A stretch of DNA of 8,176 bases from Gammaproteobacteria bacterium (GCA_029859085.1 JAOUDU010000096.1:1-8176); one strand, 5' to 3'. Counted from the stretch's first letter, positions 1 through 7,128 are shown. A program made the numbers and translations. Notes: generated from the sequence alone by a model not told the origin.

Positions 1-1270
1 CGTGACCTCCCGGGATGTGCTGCTGGGGGCGGTGGAGCAGATCGAGCTGGAGCTGGCGGACCGCGTCAAGCAGCTCAAGGACAACAACAAGCTGGTGGAA
101 GCCCAGCGGCTGGAACAGCGCACCCGCTACGATATGGAGATGATCCGCGAGCTGGGCTACTGCACCGGGATCGAGAACTACTCGCGCTACCTGTCAGGCC
201 GCGCGCCGGGGGAGCCGCCGCCGACCCTGTTCGAATACCTGCCGAAAAATGCGCTGGTGATCGTCGACGAATCCCACGCCACCATTCCCCAGATCGGCGC
301 GATGTACAAGGGCGACCGCTCGCGCAAGGAGACCCTGGTGGAATTCGGCTTCCGCCTGCCCTCGGCCCTGGACAACCGGCCCCTGCGCTTCGAGGAGTGG
401 GAACTGCTGGTACCCCAGGCGGTGTTCGTATCCGCTACCCCGGGCAACTACGAACAGGAACATGCCGGGCGCACCGTGGAACAGTGGGTGCGCCCCACCG
501 GGCTGGTGGACCCGCCGCTGGAAGTGCGACCGGCCCTGACCCAGGTGGATGACCTGCTGAGGGAAATTCACATCACCATCGGGCGCGGCGAGCGGGTGCT
601 GGTCACCACCCTCACCAAGCGCATGTCGGAGGACCTGACCGAATACCTGGCGGACAACGGCATCAAGGTGCGCTACCTGCACTCTGACATCGAGACCGTG
701 GAGCGGGTGGAGATCATCCGCGACCTGCGGCTGGGAGTGTTCGATGTGCTGGTGGGGATCAACCTGCTGCGGGAGGGCCTCGATATGCCCGAGGTGTCGC
801 TGGTGGCCATCCTCGACGCCGACAAGGAGGGCTTCCTGCGCTCGGAGCGCTCGCTGATCCAGACCATCGGCCGGGCCGCGCGCAACCTCAACGGCCGGGC
901 GATTCTCTACGCGGACCGGGTGACCGGCTCAATGGAGCGGGCCATGGCCGAGACCGAGCGCCGGCGCAATAAGCAGCTGGTCTACAACGAGGCCCACGGC
1001 ATCACCCCCGTCGGCGTGGTCAAGTCGGTGCAGGACATCATGGAGGGGGCCCGGCGCATGTCCACCAAGGGCAAGACGCGGGCCGAGAAGGTGGCGGAAA
1101 CCCGGCTCAGCTACAGTACCGAGGTGGCGAACCTGTCGCCGGCGGCGCTGGCGCGCAAGCTCAAGCAACTGGAGAGCCAGATGCACCAGCATGCCAAGAA
1201 CCTGGAATTCGAACAGGCGGCGGCGCTGCGCGACCAGCTGGCGGAGATCAAGCACCTGGCGTTTTTGTAG
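1..1270 (+). CDS. uvrB: Excinuclease ABC subunit B (UvrB), 3' part
   Basis: UvrB is the DNA-damage-verifying helicase subunit of the UvrABC nucleotide excision repair complex; it receives damaged DNA from UvrA and recruits UvrC for incision. The visible 422 residues (first full codon at base 2) match the C-terminal part of a protein usually about 670 aa long, so roughly 250 N-terminal residues, including the Walker A loop, lie outside the window. Seen in order (numbering the codon at base 2 as 1): the [18 protein letters not shown] segment (64-81), helicase motif II as DESH (89-92), SATPGNYE (144-151), the [16 protein letters not shown] block (252-267), motif [11 protein letters not shown] (287-295), and a C-terminal UVR domain (about 383-418) with [14 protein letters not shown] that contacts UvrC. 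Near-identity to gammaproteobacterial UvrB over these motifs makes the call firm. The gene looks intact to its TAG stop and converges on the kinase gene 32 bp downstream. Confidence 0.98.
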   Translation, partial: VTSRDVLLGAVEQIELELADRVKQLKDNNKLVEAQRLEQRTRYDMEMIRELGYCTGIENYSRYLSGRAPGEPPPTLFEYLPKNALVIVDESHATIPQIGAMYKGDRSRKETLVEFGFRLPSALDNRPLRFEEWELLVPQAVFVSATPGNYEQEHAGRTVEQWVRPTGLVDPPLEVRPALTQVDDLLREIHITIGRGERVLVTTLTKRMSEDLTEYLADNGIKVRYLHSDIETVERVEIIRDLRLGVFDVLVGINLLREGLDMPEVSLVAILDADKEGFLRSERSLIQTIGRAARNLNGRAILYADRVTGSMERAMAETERRRNKQLVYNEAHGITPVGVVKSVQDIMEGARRMSTKGKTRAEKVAETRLSYSTEVANLSPAALARKLKQLESQMHQHAKNLEFEQAAALRDQLAEIKHLAFL

Positions 1271-1312
1271 GGCGGACGGCGTGCCCCGCTTTATCGGGTA
1301 TTTTAATCCGCC
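1271..1312. terminator. Possible weak bidirectional terminator between convergent genes
   Basis: The 32-bp gap between the uvrB stop and the kinase stop, plus a few bases into the latter, holds two nested inverted repeats. The outer one is GGCGGA (1271-1276) with TCCGCC (1307-1312). The inner one is CCCG (1285-1288) with CGGG (1295-1298), followed by TATTTTAAT. Inner stem length is only 4 bp and the T-run is broken, so this is weaker than a typical intrinsic terminator. Convergent genes need termination here, which is the main reason for listing it. Confidence 0.3.
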
Positions 1313-3372
1313 GCACGACCCGGCAGGAACATCGTCACCCGCACGCCTTCACCCGAAGGCAAATTTTCCGCCTTCACCCGGCCGCGGTGAAAGTCCGCGA
1401 TCAGGCGCACGATGTGCAGGCCCAGCCCCAGGTGTACCCCGCCGGAGTCGCTGGGCCTGAGAGAGACCATGGGGTCGAACAGGTGCTCCTGCAGCTCTGC
1501 CGGCAGTAGCGGCCCCTCGTTGCTTATCTGCAGTTCCCACTGCCCGGCTCCCGGAGCCAGTCGCAGGGTGATCCTGCCTCCCGCGGGGCAGAACGAGGCG
1601 GCATTGTCCATCAGTTTATCCAGCGCCTGCACAACCAGCTCGGGGACAGCCATGACCGGGGCCGTGTCGGTGGCCAGCTCCAGCGCCAGTTCGCGCTGCG
1701 GGTAAATGCTGCGGTAGGCCTCGAACACCTCCCGCAGCAGCGGCACCAGGTCGAGCTCCCGGGGACTGTTGCCGCGAATGCTTTCCTCCAGCCGGTTGGC
1801 CTCGCTCATCGCGGTCAGGATTGAGTTGAGGCGCAGCAGGCCCTCCCGGGCGCGGCCGACGTAGACCCCGGTCTGCTCCGGGCCGGGCGCGGCCTGTTCC
1901 AGGTTTTCCAGCGAAGTCTGGATCACGGCGATAGGAGTGCGCAGCTCATGGGACAGCTTGCGGCTCAGGGTGCGCAGGTAGTCGTTGTATTCCCGCAGCT
2001 GGTCCAGCAGGTCGGCGTAGTGGCGTGACAATTCGCCGATTTCGTCCCTGGCGTTGCTGCGGGGAAAGGCGGTTGACACCGCGCCGTCTTCCCGGATGGC
2101 GTTGCGCGCAGCCCGGCTCAGGTTGCCGATGCGCCAGGACAGCAGGCTGGCATAGCCCAGCAGGCCAAGGGCACCGGCGCACAGCGCCAGCAGGCTGTAG
2201 CCCAGCAGGCGGCTGAAGGCCTGGTCGGTCAGGGACAGGTATTCCTCGCCGCTCTGGCGCACGACCACGGCGCCGATCACGCTGCCGTCGTAACGGATTG
2301 GCACCGCGGCGGACAGCAGGGTGCGGGTGGCGTGCCGGGGGTCCTGGTAGCGATGGTTGGCGCCGATCCCCGCCAGCGCAGAGGCGATCTCATCACCGGC
2401 AGCCCTGCCGCTGCCGGTGTCGGGTGGTGGCGGTTCCAGCCGGCCCCGGGACAGGATGCTGCGGTAAAACAGGCGCACCAGCCAGAAGGTCTCGGGGCTG
2501 TCCCCGCGGGCCTCGCGGCTGGCGGGCACATCGGCGATCAGCCAGTTGTCCTTGTCCACGACCTGCAGGTGGCTGCCCTGCCTGCTGAAGGGCGCCAGGG
2601 TCCGCTGCAGCGGGGTGGGGCTGTAGATCAGCCAGGGCGGGGCGAGGGTGTCGAGCGGGTTGATATTGCCCAGGGTCTCGAAACGGCCACCGGGCCGGCT
2701 GCCCACGTTGACCAGGTAGAAGCCGAGCCGCCCGCCGGTGTAGGCCAGGGGCATTTCCAGTTCCAGGGTGTAGCCCCCCGCCGCGTCCTGCCAGAAGCCG
2801 TTGATACGGGCCGCGTCCAGTCCCGGCTGCAGCGGACCCAGCGGGTAGGCCCGCACGCTGCCCGGGGCCGAGGTGGCGATGACGTACTCCTGGCGGCGCT
2901 CCCCCTGCCAGGTGCGCAGCAGCAGGCGGTCGCCGTTGGGCTCGGCGGACAGCCCGGGATTGAGGAACACCACATCGTCATCCTGTACCCGCAGCATCAG
3001 GTAGAGCATGCCGTCGCGGGTGGCGGCCTGGTAGCGCAGCGCCAGGGGCGCGGTGCCGGGCTCGCTGCTGAGACGGACCCCCGGGATGTCCTCCCAGCCA
3101 TCGTCATAGCCATCGACTATGAGCACCTGGTCGACGGGGTGGGCATAGACCGGGCTGCCCCGGTCCGCCGGCGCCACCCGGCGCAGGGGGTTGGGGTACA
3201 GCAACTGTTCCCGTTCGCCGAGTACCGCCGCAACCGCCTGGGCGGTGGCCTGCAGGGACTGTTCCTGGCCGTGGCGCAGGGCGCCCTCCATCTCGCGGAT
3301 GAACTGGCAGCCCGCCCAGGGCAGGGAGAGCAGCAGCAGGCTGACCAGCAGCAATTGGCGGCGCAGGGTCAA
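1303..3372 (-). CDS. pdsS: Sensor histidine kinase of the proteobacterial dedicated sortase system
   Basis: Membrane sensor kinase, 689 aa from the chosen TTG start, presumed to phosphorylate the regulator encoded just upstream. Domains: TM1 about 6-20; a large periplasmic region about 21-386 whose first part (about 80-225, VDQVLIVDGYDDGWEDI onward) resembles carbohydrate-binding-9/DOMON-like beta sandwiches; TM2 about 387-412; a HAMP-like linker about 410-465; HisKA with SHELRTPIAVIQ (phosphoacceptor H475); and a HATPase domain with N-box LDKLMDNAASF (N590), ISNEGP (617-621 region), LFDPM (631-635) and a glycine-rich GVHLGLGL segment (645-652). The D-box Asp is replaced by Asn in SNEGP, which is tolerated in many kinases. 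Start choice: the frame is open upstream to 3615, but that stretch lies inside the regulator gene and looks non-protein-like; the TTG at 3372-3370 overlaps the regulator TGA and sits just before TM1, after a GGCGGGG stretch. Family assignment is from memory of the family (symbol also written psdS) plus the sortase context. Confidence 0.88.
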   Translation of the reverse strand: MTLRRQLLLVSLLLLSLPWAGCQFIREMEGALRHGQEQSLQATAQAVAAVLGEREQLLYPNPLRRVAPADRGSPVYAHPVDQVLIVDGYDDGWEDIPGVRLSSEPGTAPLALRYQAATRDGMLYLMLRVQDDDVVFLNPGLSAEPNGDRLLLRTWQGERRQEYVIATSAPGSVRAYPLGPLQPGLDAARINGFWQDAAGGYTLELEMPLAYTGGRLGFYLVNVGSRPGGRFETLGNINPLDTLAPPWLIYSPTPLQRTLAPFSRQGSHLQVVDKDNWLIADVPASREARGDSPETFWLVRLFYRSILSRGRLEPPPPDTGSGRAAGDEIASALAGIGANHRYQDPRHATRTLLSAAVPIRYDGSVIGAVVVRQSGEEYLSLTDQAFSRLLGYSLLALCAGALGLLGYASLLSWRIGNLSRAARNAIREDGAVSTAFPRSNARDEIGELSRHYADLLDQLREYNDYLRTLSRKLSHELRTPIAVIQTSLENLEQAAPGPEQTGVYVGRAREGLLRLNSILTAMSEANRLEESIRGNSPRELDLVPLLREVFEAYRSIYPQRELALELATDTAPVMAVPELVVQALDKLMDNAASFCPAGGRITLRLAPGAGQWELQISNEGPLLPAELQEHLFDPMVSLRPSDSGGVHLGLGLHIVRLIADFHRGRVKAENLPSGEGVRVTMFLPGRAAD

Positions 3373-4067
3373 GCCACGGACCCCGCCCAGCGATAGCCGA
3401 CCCCGTAGGCGGTCTCGATCGCGGCAAAGCCGCTGTCGAGTGCCTGGAACTTGCGCCGGATGCGCTTTATATGGGAGGTGATCGTATTGTCGTCGAGCAC
3501 CACGTTGGCCGATTCCATCAGTTGCTGGCGATTCTTGACATGGCCCGGGTGGCGGGCCAGCGCATGCACAATCCAGAACTCGGTCACGGTAAGGTCCACC
3601 GGCGCTGACTGCCACTGGCAGGTCATGCGCTCAAGGTTCAGGCTGAGGGGCCCGCGCTGGATCACGTGTTCCTCCAGCACCGGGTTGCGCAGGGCCTGCA
3701 CCCGCCGGAACAGGGCGACGATGCGGGCCAGCATGTGGGCCTGGCTGATGTCCTTGGTGAGGTAGTCATCGGCCCCGAGGCGCAGGCCGGAGATGATATC
3801 CAGCTCGGAATCCCGCGCGGTGAGAAATACGATCGGCAATTCGGGGCAGCGGCTGCGCAGGTCCCGGCAGAGTTCGAAACCGCCCTCGATCTCGTCCCCC
3901 AGTCCCACGTCGATAATGGCCAGGTCGGGCAGCTGCCGGCTGAACGCGCTGCTGGCTGCCTTGCGGTCGCGGAACAGGGATACCCTGAAGCCCTGGCGTT
4001 GCAGCGTATCGCGATAGTTGGCCGCGATGCTGGCTTCATCTTCCACTATGGCAATGTGGTGGGGCAT
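3369..4067 (-). CDS. pdsR: OmpR/PhoB-type response regulator of the proteobacterial dedicated sortase system
   Basis: Two-component transcription regulator of 232 aa. The receiver domain (about 4-120) has the acidic pair D10/E11 in IAIVEDE, phosphoacceptor D53 in IIDVGLGDE, T83 in FLTARD and K105 in YLTKD, so it should be phosphorylatable. A winged-helix domain (about 137-228) shows TVTEFWIVHALARHPGHV, the recognition-helix region DDNTITSHIKRIRRKF and the wing IETAYGVGYRW, all typical of the OmpR/PhoB class. The start is placed at the ATG at 4067 because the receiver fold begins four residues later; in-frame ATGs further upstream (4103, 4172) would add residues unlike any receiver N terminus. 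The Shine-Dalgarno at 4067 is weak. The stop overlaps the kinase start (TTGA), indicating translational coupling and a regulator-kinase operon. Divergent placement from the substrate and sortase genes suggests it controls them, and perhaps itself, from the intergenic region. Confidence 0.93.
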   Translation of the reverse strand: MPHHIAIVEDEASIAANYRDTLQRQGFRVSLFRDRKAASSAFSRQLPDLAIIDVGLGDEIEGGFELCRDLRSRCPELPIVFLTARDSELDIISGLRLGADDYLTKDISQAHMLARIVALFRRVQALRNPVLEEHVIQRGPLSLNLERMTCQWQSAPVDLTVTEFWIVHALARHPGHVKNRQQLMESANVVLDDNTITSHIKRIRRKFQALDSGFAAIETAYGVGYRWAGSVA

Positions 4068-4124
4068 GCGTGCGCTGACCGGGTTGTGCCTGGAGGCGCA
4101 CATACTTCCAAATAACGGGCCGCA

Positions 4125-4174
4125 CCACAAGCGCCCGCCACATTTCGCCATTATTGCTCCCCACAAAGCCACAA
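4125..4174 (+). repeat. Cluster of four CCACAA/T direct repeats (candidate operator)
   Basis: CCACAA occurs at 4125-4130, 4161-4166 and 4169-4174, and CCACAT at 4138-4143; two copies extend to GCCACAAT and GCCACATT. Start-to-start spacings are 13, 23 and 8 bp, not a regular 10-11 bp, so this is not a textbook PhoB-like box. Four copies of a 6-mer with one degenerate position in 50 bp is far above chance for a 172-bp region (expected well under one). Confidence 0.4.
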
Positions 4175-4214
4175 TCCGGACGGTTTTCTGCCAGATCCCG
4201 CGCGCTAAATGAAG

Positions 4215-4233
4215 CCCTCACTTCTGAGGGGGA
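4215..4233 (+). promoter_or_regulatory. Shine-Dalgarno of the vWA gene within a small hairpin
   Basis: The purine-rich GAGGGGGA (4226-4233) lies 6 bases before the ATG at 4240 and is a strong Shine-Dalgarno that fixes this start. CCCTCA (4215-4220) is perfectly complementary to TGAGGG (4225-4230) across a CTTC tetraloop, so the 3' arm of the hairpin covers most of the ribosome site. This could dampen translation initiation; the effect is inferred. Confidence 0.55.
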
Positions 4234-4239
4234 TTCCGC

Positions 4240-6480
4240 ATGAACCAGTACGACCGTATTTACTGCCAACTTACCCGGGACGCGGGTCGCCTCGGTGGCC
4301 TGCCGCTGTGGCTGGTGTTTCGCGCGCTGCCCGCCCTTGTACTGGGCGCGATGCTGTTGCTCCTGCTGTGGGTCACGCCGGTGCGCGCGATGGCCCCCGG
4401 GGAGGGCGGTGAGCCCATCCCCGGCGCCCGCCTCGAAGACCTGGCCAGCGGGCAGATGCTGCTGGCAACGCAGCAGCCCGGCCGTTACACCCCGGCCATA
4501 CTCCAGGCCAGCAAGGTGCATTTCGATATCAGCGGCATGATCGCCACGGTCGTGCTGGAGCAGTCGTTCCGCAACGACAGCGATCGCGCGCTGGAGGGCG
4601 TGTACGCCTTCCCGCTGCCGGACAACGCCGCGGTGCGGTACATGGAGATGCGTATCGGCGAGCGCCGCATCGTCGGCAAGGTCCGGGAGCGGGCCGAGGC
4701 GCGCAAAATCTACGCCGAGGCCAAAACCGCGGGGAAAAAGGCCAGCCTGGTGGAGCAGCAGCGCCCGAACCTGTTCACCAACCGGGTGGCCAGTATCGGC
4801 GCCGGGGAGAGCATTACCGTGCAGCTGGAGTACGTGCAGGAGGTGACCTTTGCCAATGGCGAGTTCTCCCTGCGCTTTCCCACCACCATCACCCCACGCT
4901 ATATGCCGGGGCTGCCACTGGCGCCGGTCGGCGACCGGGAGGAGCCCGCGGCGCTGGTGGTGAATCCCTACCTGGGCTGGGCGCGGCCCACCGACCAGGT
5001 GCCCGACGCGGACGCCGTCTCCGCACTGCAGTTCCCCGAGGAGGGCGATGAACGCGCGCCGCTGAACCCGCTGGAGGTCACCGCCCGCCTGGACATGGGC
5101 ATGCCACTGGCCAGGGTCGAGGCGCCCTACCACGACATCGCGCTGGCCCGCCGCGCCGGTGTTTACAGTATCTGTCTCGCCAACGGCGTCACCGAGATGG
5201 ACCGGGACTTCGTACTCACCTGGCAGCCCGTGAGCGGTGCGACCCCGAGCGCCGCGCTGTTTACCCAGGAGGTGGAGGGCGAGTATTACGGCCTGCTGAT
5301 GGTACTGCCGCCGGCCCCCGAGCGCGCCGGGCCGCCGCCGGCACGGGAGCTGATTTTCGTGGTGGACACCTCCGGCTCCATGGGCGGGGTCGCCATCGAG
5401 CAGGCCAGGCGCAGCGTGTCCCGGGCACTGCAGGAACTGCGGCCCGGGGATCGCTTCAATATCATCGAGTTCAACTCCGTCCACCGCGCGCTCTATCGCC
5501 AGCCCGTGCCCGCCACCGACCACTACGTGCAGCGGGCCCAGGAATTCGTGCGCCTGCTGCAGGCCACCGGCGGCACCGAGATGCTGCCGGCCCTGCGCGC
5601 GGCGCTGGAACCGGGGCAGGACGCGGACGAGCTGGTGGAGCAGCTCCCCCTGCGCCAGGTGATATTTATTACCGACGGGGCGGTGGGCAACGAGGTCGCG
5701 CTGTTCGAGGAGATCAGTGCGCGGCTCGGCAACAGCCGGCTGTTTACCGTGGGCATCGGCTCGGCGCCCAACAGCTGGTTCATGCGCGAGGCCGCCCGCT
5801 TCGGGCGCGGCAGCTACACCCATATCGGCGCGCTGGAGGAGGTGGGCGACAAGATGGCGGCGCTGTTTGGGCAGTTGTCGCAACCCGCGGTACTGGACCT
5901 GGAGGTGGCCTGGCCGGCCCCGGTGGAGGCCTGGCCCGAGCGACTGCCGGACCTGTACCTGGGGCAGCCGCTGCTGGTGGCAGTGAATTTCGGCGCGCAG
6001 CCGCCCCAGGGTGAGGTGCTGCTGAGCGGCGACATCGGCGGCCAGCCCTGGCGCCAGGCCATACAGTTGTCGGCAACCGGTGCCGACCCGCAGGCGGGTC
6101 CGCGCCACGAGGGCGTCGCCAGCCTCTGGGCGCGCCGGAAAATTGGCGGCCTGCTGGACCAGAAAATATATGGGCGCAGCGATGCGGCCGTGCGCGCGGA
6201 CGTAGTGCCGATTGCGCTGCGGCACCAGCTGCTGAGCCCGTACACCAGTTTCGTCGCCGTCGAGGAGGTCGTTTCACTGCCCCCGGGTGAGCGCGCGGCC
6301 AGCGTGCCGGTGCCCAATACCCGCCCACTGGGCCAGGCGCCGCAAACCTTTGCCTACCCGCGCACCGCCACCACCGGCCCGGCGCGGCTGTGGTTCGGCA
6401 TGCTGCTGCTGTTCGCGGCGACACTGCTGCGGGTGATGCGCCAGCCGGAAGTGGATCATGTGCCGACTGCCGCGGACTGA
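4240..6480 (+). CDS. VIT and vWA domain protein, marine proteobacterial sortase target
   Basis: Secreted surface-type protein of 746 aa, the presumed sole substrate of the adjacent sortase. An N-terminal export signal has a long charged lead (1-27), a hydrophobic core about 28-46 and a likely signal-peptidase site after VRA (A50). A VIT (inter-alpha-trypsin inhibitor) domain spans about 70-205, with LEGVYAFPLPDNAAV and KVRERAEARKIYAEA typical of the family. A vWA domain (about 369-545) has a complete metal-ion adhesion site: D376-T-S378-G-S380, T446 in TGGT and D479 in FITDGA. The C terminus resembles a sorting signal: YPRTA (706-710), a hydrophobic segment about 717-730, then R731 and R734. 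The motif departs from LPXTG at the first and fifth positions, and the tail after the membrane segment is about 16 residues and partly acidic, longer than usual. Start supported by a strong Shine-Dalgarno. Function after anchoring (adhesion, protein binding) is inferred from the domains. Confidence 0.93.
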   Translation: MNQYDRIYCQLTRDAGRLGGLPLWLVFRALPALVLGAMLLLLLWVTPVRAMAPGEGGEPIPGARLEDLASGQMLLATQQPGRYTPAILQASKVHFDISGMIATVVLEQSFRNDSDRALEGVYAFPLPDNAAVRYMEMRIGERRIVGKVRERAEARKIYAEAKTAGKKASLVEQQRPNLFTNRVASIGAGESITVQLEYVQEVTFANGEFSLRFPTTITPRYMPGLPLAPVGDREEPAALVVNPYLGWARPTDQVPDADAVSALQFPEEGDERAPLNPLEVTARLDMGMPLARVEAPYHDIALARRAGVYSICLANGVTEMDRDFVLTWQPVSGATPSAALFTQEVEGEYYGLLMVLPPAPERAGPPPARELIFVVDTSGSMGGVAIEQARRSVSRALQELRPGDRFNIIEFNSVHRALYRQPVPATDHYVQRAQEFVRLLQATGGTEMLPALRAALEPGQDADELVEQLPLRQVIFITDGAVGNEVALFEEISARLGNSRLFTVGIGSAPNSWFMREAARFGRGSYTHIGALEEVGDKMAALFGQLSQPAVLDLEVAWPAPVEAWPERLPDLYLGQPLLVAVNFGAQPPQGEVLLSGDIGGQPWRQAIQLSATGADPQAGPRHEGVASLWARRKIGGLLDQKIYGRSDAAVRADVVPIALRHQLLSPYTSFVAVEEVVSLPPGERAASVPVPNTRPLGQAPQTFAYPRTATTGPARLWFGMLLLFAATLLRVMRQPEVDHVPTAAD

Positions 6481-7075
6481 TGGCTGGCGCCGGTTAACGG
6501 TGCTGCTGCTGGTGCTGGCGGCAGGCTGGCAACTGGGCGCTGCCGCGCTGATCGAGGCCAAGGCCTGGCTGGCCCCGGTGTTGATCGAGCGGGCCTGGCA
6601 ACATTCCGTCGGCCGGGGCGGCGAACCTGTAAAGCCCTGGCCCTGGGCGGACACCTGGCCGGTGGCCAGGTTGCGGGTGCCCGGCCAGCGCGTCGAGCGG
6701 CTGGTGCTGGCGGGGGACTCGGGCAACGCGCTGGCGTTTGGCCCGGGCCACGCGGGCGCGTCGGCACCCCTGGGCAGTGCCGGGCTGGCGGTGATCGGCG
6801 GCCACCGCGACACCCATTTCGCGTTCCTGCGGCGATTGCTGCCCGGCGCCCGCATCGAGTTGCAATTGCCCGATGGGACCTGGCGGGCCTACCTCGTGGA
6901 AACGATTGACGTGGTGGATGCGCGCGCGCAGGCCCTGCCGCGGCTTGTCGGTGAGGAACGCCTGCTGCTGGTGACCTGTTATCCCTTCGACACGCTGCGA
7001 AGCAACGGGCCGCTGCGCTATGTGGTCGGCGCCCGGCCGGAGGCGGGCGCATCGCTGCAGCGCCTGTCACTGTAG
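6458..7075 (+). CDS. Sortase, marine proteobacterial type (class GN)
   Basis: Cysteine transpeptidase of 205 aa, expected to sit in the inner membrane facing the periplasm, where it cleaves the neighbouring vWA protein within its C-terminal motif and transfers it to an acceptor. Residues 12-32 form an N-terminal membrane anchor. Catalytic residues are all present: H116 in VIGGHRDTHF, C174 in LLLVTCYPF and R187 in GPLRYVV; the upstream LAFGPGHAGASAPLGSAG block (92-109) is typical of sortases of the class C/D/E type. The ATG at 6458 lies inside the end of the vWA gene (23-bp overlap in another reading frame) with GGAAG 8 to 12 bases upstream, so the two genes are almost certainly co-transcribed and translationally coupled. 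Length is normal for the family. Gram-negative bacteria rarely encode sortases; the genetic pairing with one target and a two-component system identifies the dedicated system. The acceptor molecule is unknown. Confidence 0.95.
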   Translation: MCRLPRTDGWRRLTVLLLVLAAGWQLGAAALIEAKAWLAPVLIERAWQHSVGRGGEPVKPWPWADTWPVARLRVPGQRVERLVLAGDSGNALAFGPGHAGASAPLGSAGLAVIGGHRDTHFAFLRRLLPGARIELQLPDGTWRAYLVETIDVVDARAQALPRLVGEERLLLVTCYPFDTLRSNGPLRYVVGARPEAGASLQRLSL

Positions 7076-7119
7076 CGTCCTGGGAAGGCCTGCGAAACTG
7101 CCCCCTCGCGCAGCCAGCC

Positions 7120-7128
7120 TGCTATACT
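7120..7128 (+). promoter_or_regulatory. Extended -10 promoter for the acyltransferase gene
   Basis: TGCTATACT matches an extended -10 element (TGN followed by TATACT, one base off TATAAT). No good -35 is visible 17 bp upstream (GCCCCC), which is tolerated with an extended -10. Transcription would start near 7135, giving a 5' leader of about 27 bases before the ATG at 7162. The 86-bp gap after the sortase stop otherwise shows only an imperfect CTGCG/CGCAG pair (7090-7094, 7109-7113) with no T-run. Confidence 0.55.

Larger units (their letters stand above)
4068..4239. promoter_or_regulatory. Divergent intergenic control region of the sortase locus
   Basis: This 172-bp region separates the minus-strand regulator-kinase operon from the plus-strand substrate-sortase operon, so it must hold both promoters. 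No convincing -35/-10 pair was found on either strand. It contains four copies of CCACAA or CCACAT in the same orientation (starting at 4125, 4138, 4161 and 4169), and a fifth inverted copy (ATGTGG, 4054-4059) just inside the regulator gene. These are candidate binding sites for the OmpR-type regulator, whose family binds direct repeats. The region is visibly more AT-rich around 4141-4190 than the coding DNA. The role is inferred from position and repeats only. Confidence 0.5.

Noticed and set aside
3307..3372. Lipoprotein-like signal at the kinase N terminus (LSLPWAGC)
   Set aside because: The residue at -3 to the Cys is Trp, outside normal lipobox preferences, and a kinase needs this segment as a membrane anchor.
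2332..3396. A 354-codon open frame on the plus strand opposite the kinase gene
   Set aside because: Composition is low-complexity (Gly, Gln, Ala), there is no domain pattern or Shine-Dalgarno, and the kinase on the other strand explains the region fully.
3373..3615. N-terminal extension of the kinase to an upstream ATG
   Set aside because: The extra 81 residues lie inside the regulator's DNA-binding domain and read as Pro/Arg/Cys-rich filler; a TTG start before the first membrane segment fits better.
4068..4172. Upstream ATG starts for the response regulator (4103 and 4172)
   Set aside because: The added residues do not resemble receiver domain N termini; the ATG at 4067 gives MPHHIAIVEDE, the usual layout.
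4036..6225. A 729-codon open frame on the minus strand opposite the vWA gene
   Set aside because: It mirrors a well-supported gene in GC-rich DNA, its product is His/Gly/Arg/Gln-rich without recognisable motifs, and it overlaps the regulator gene. It is an antisense shadow.
6310..6324. VPNTR (residues 691-695 of the vWA protein) as the sorting motif
   Set aside because: It lies over 20 residues from the hydrophobic segment with Arg at position 5; YPRTA is closer to the membrane segment and better placed.
7090..7113. Terminator after the sortase gene
   Set aside because: The only inverted repeat is a 5-bp stem with a 14-base loop and no following T-run.
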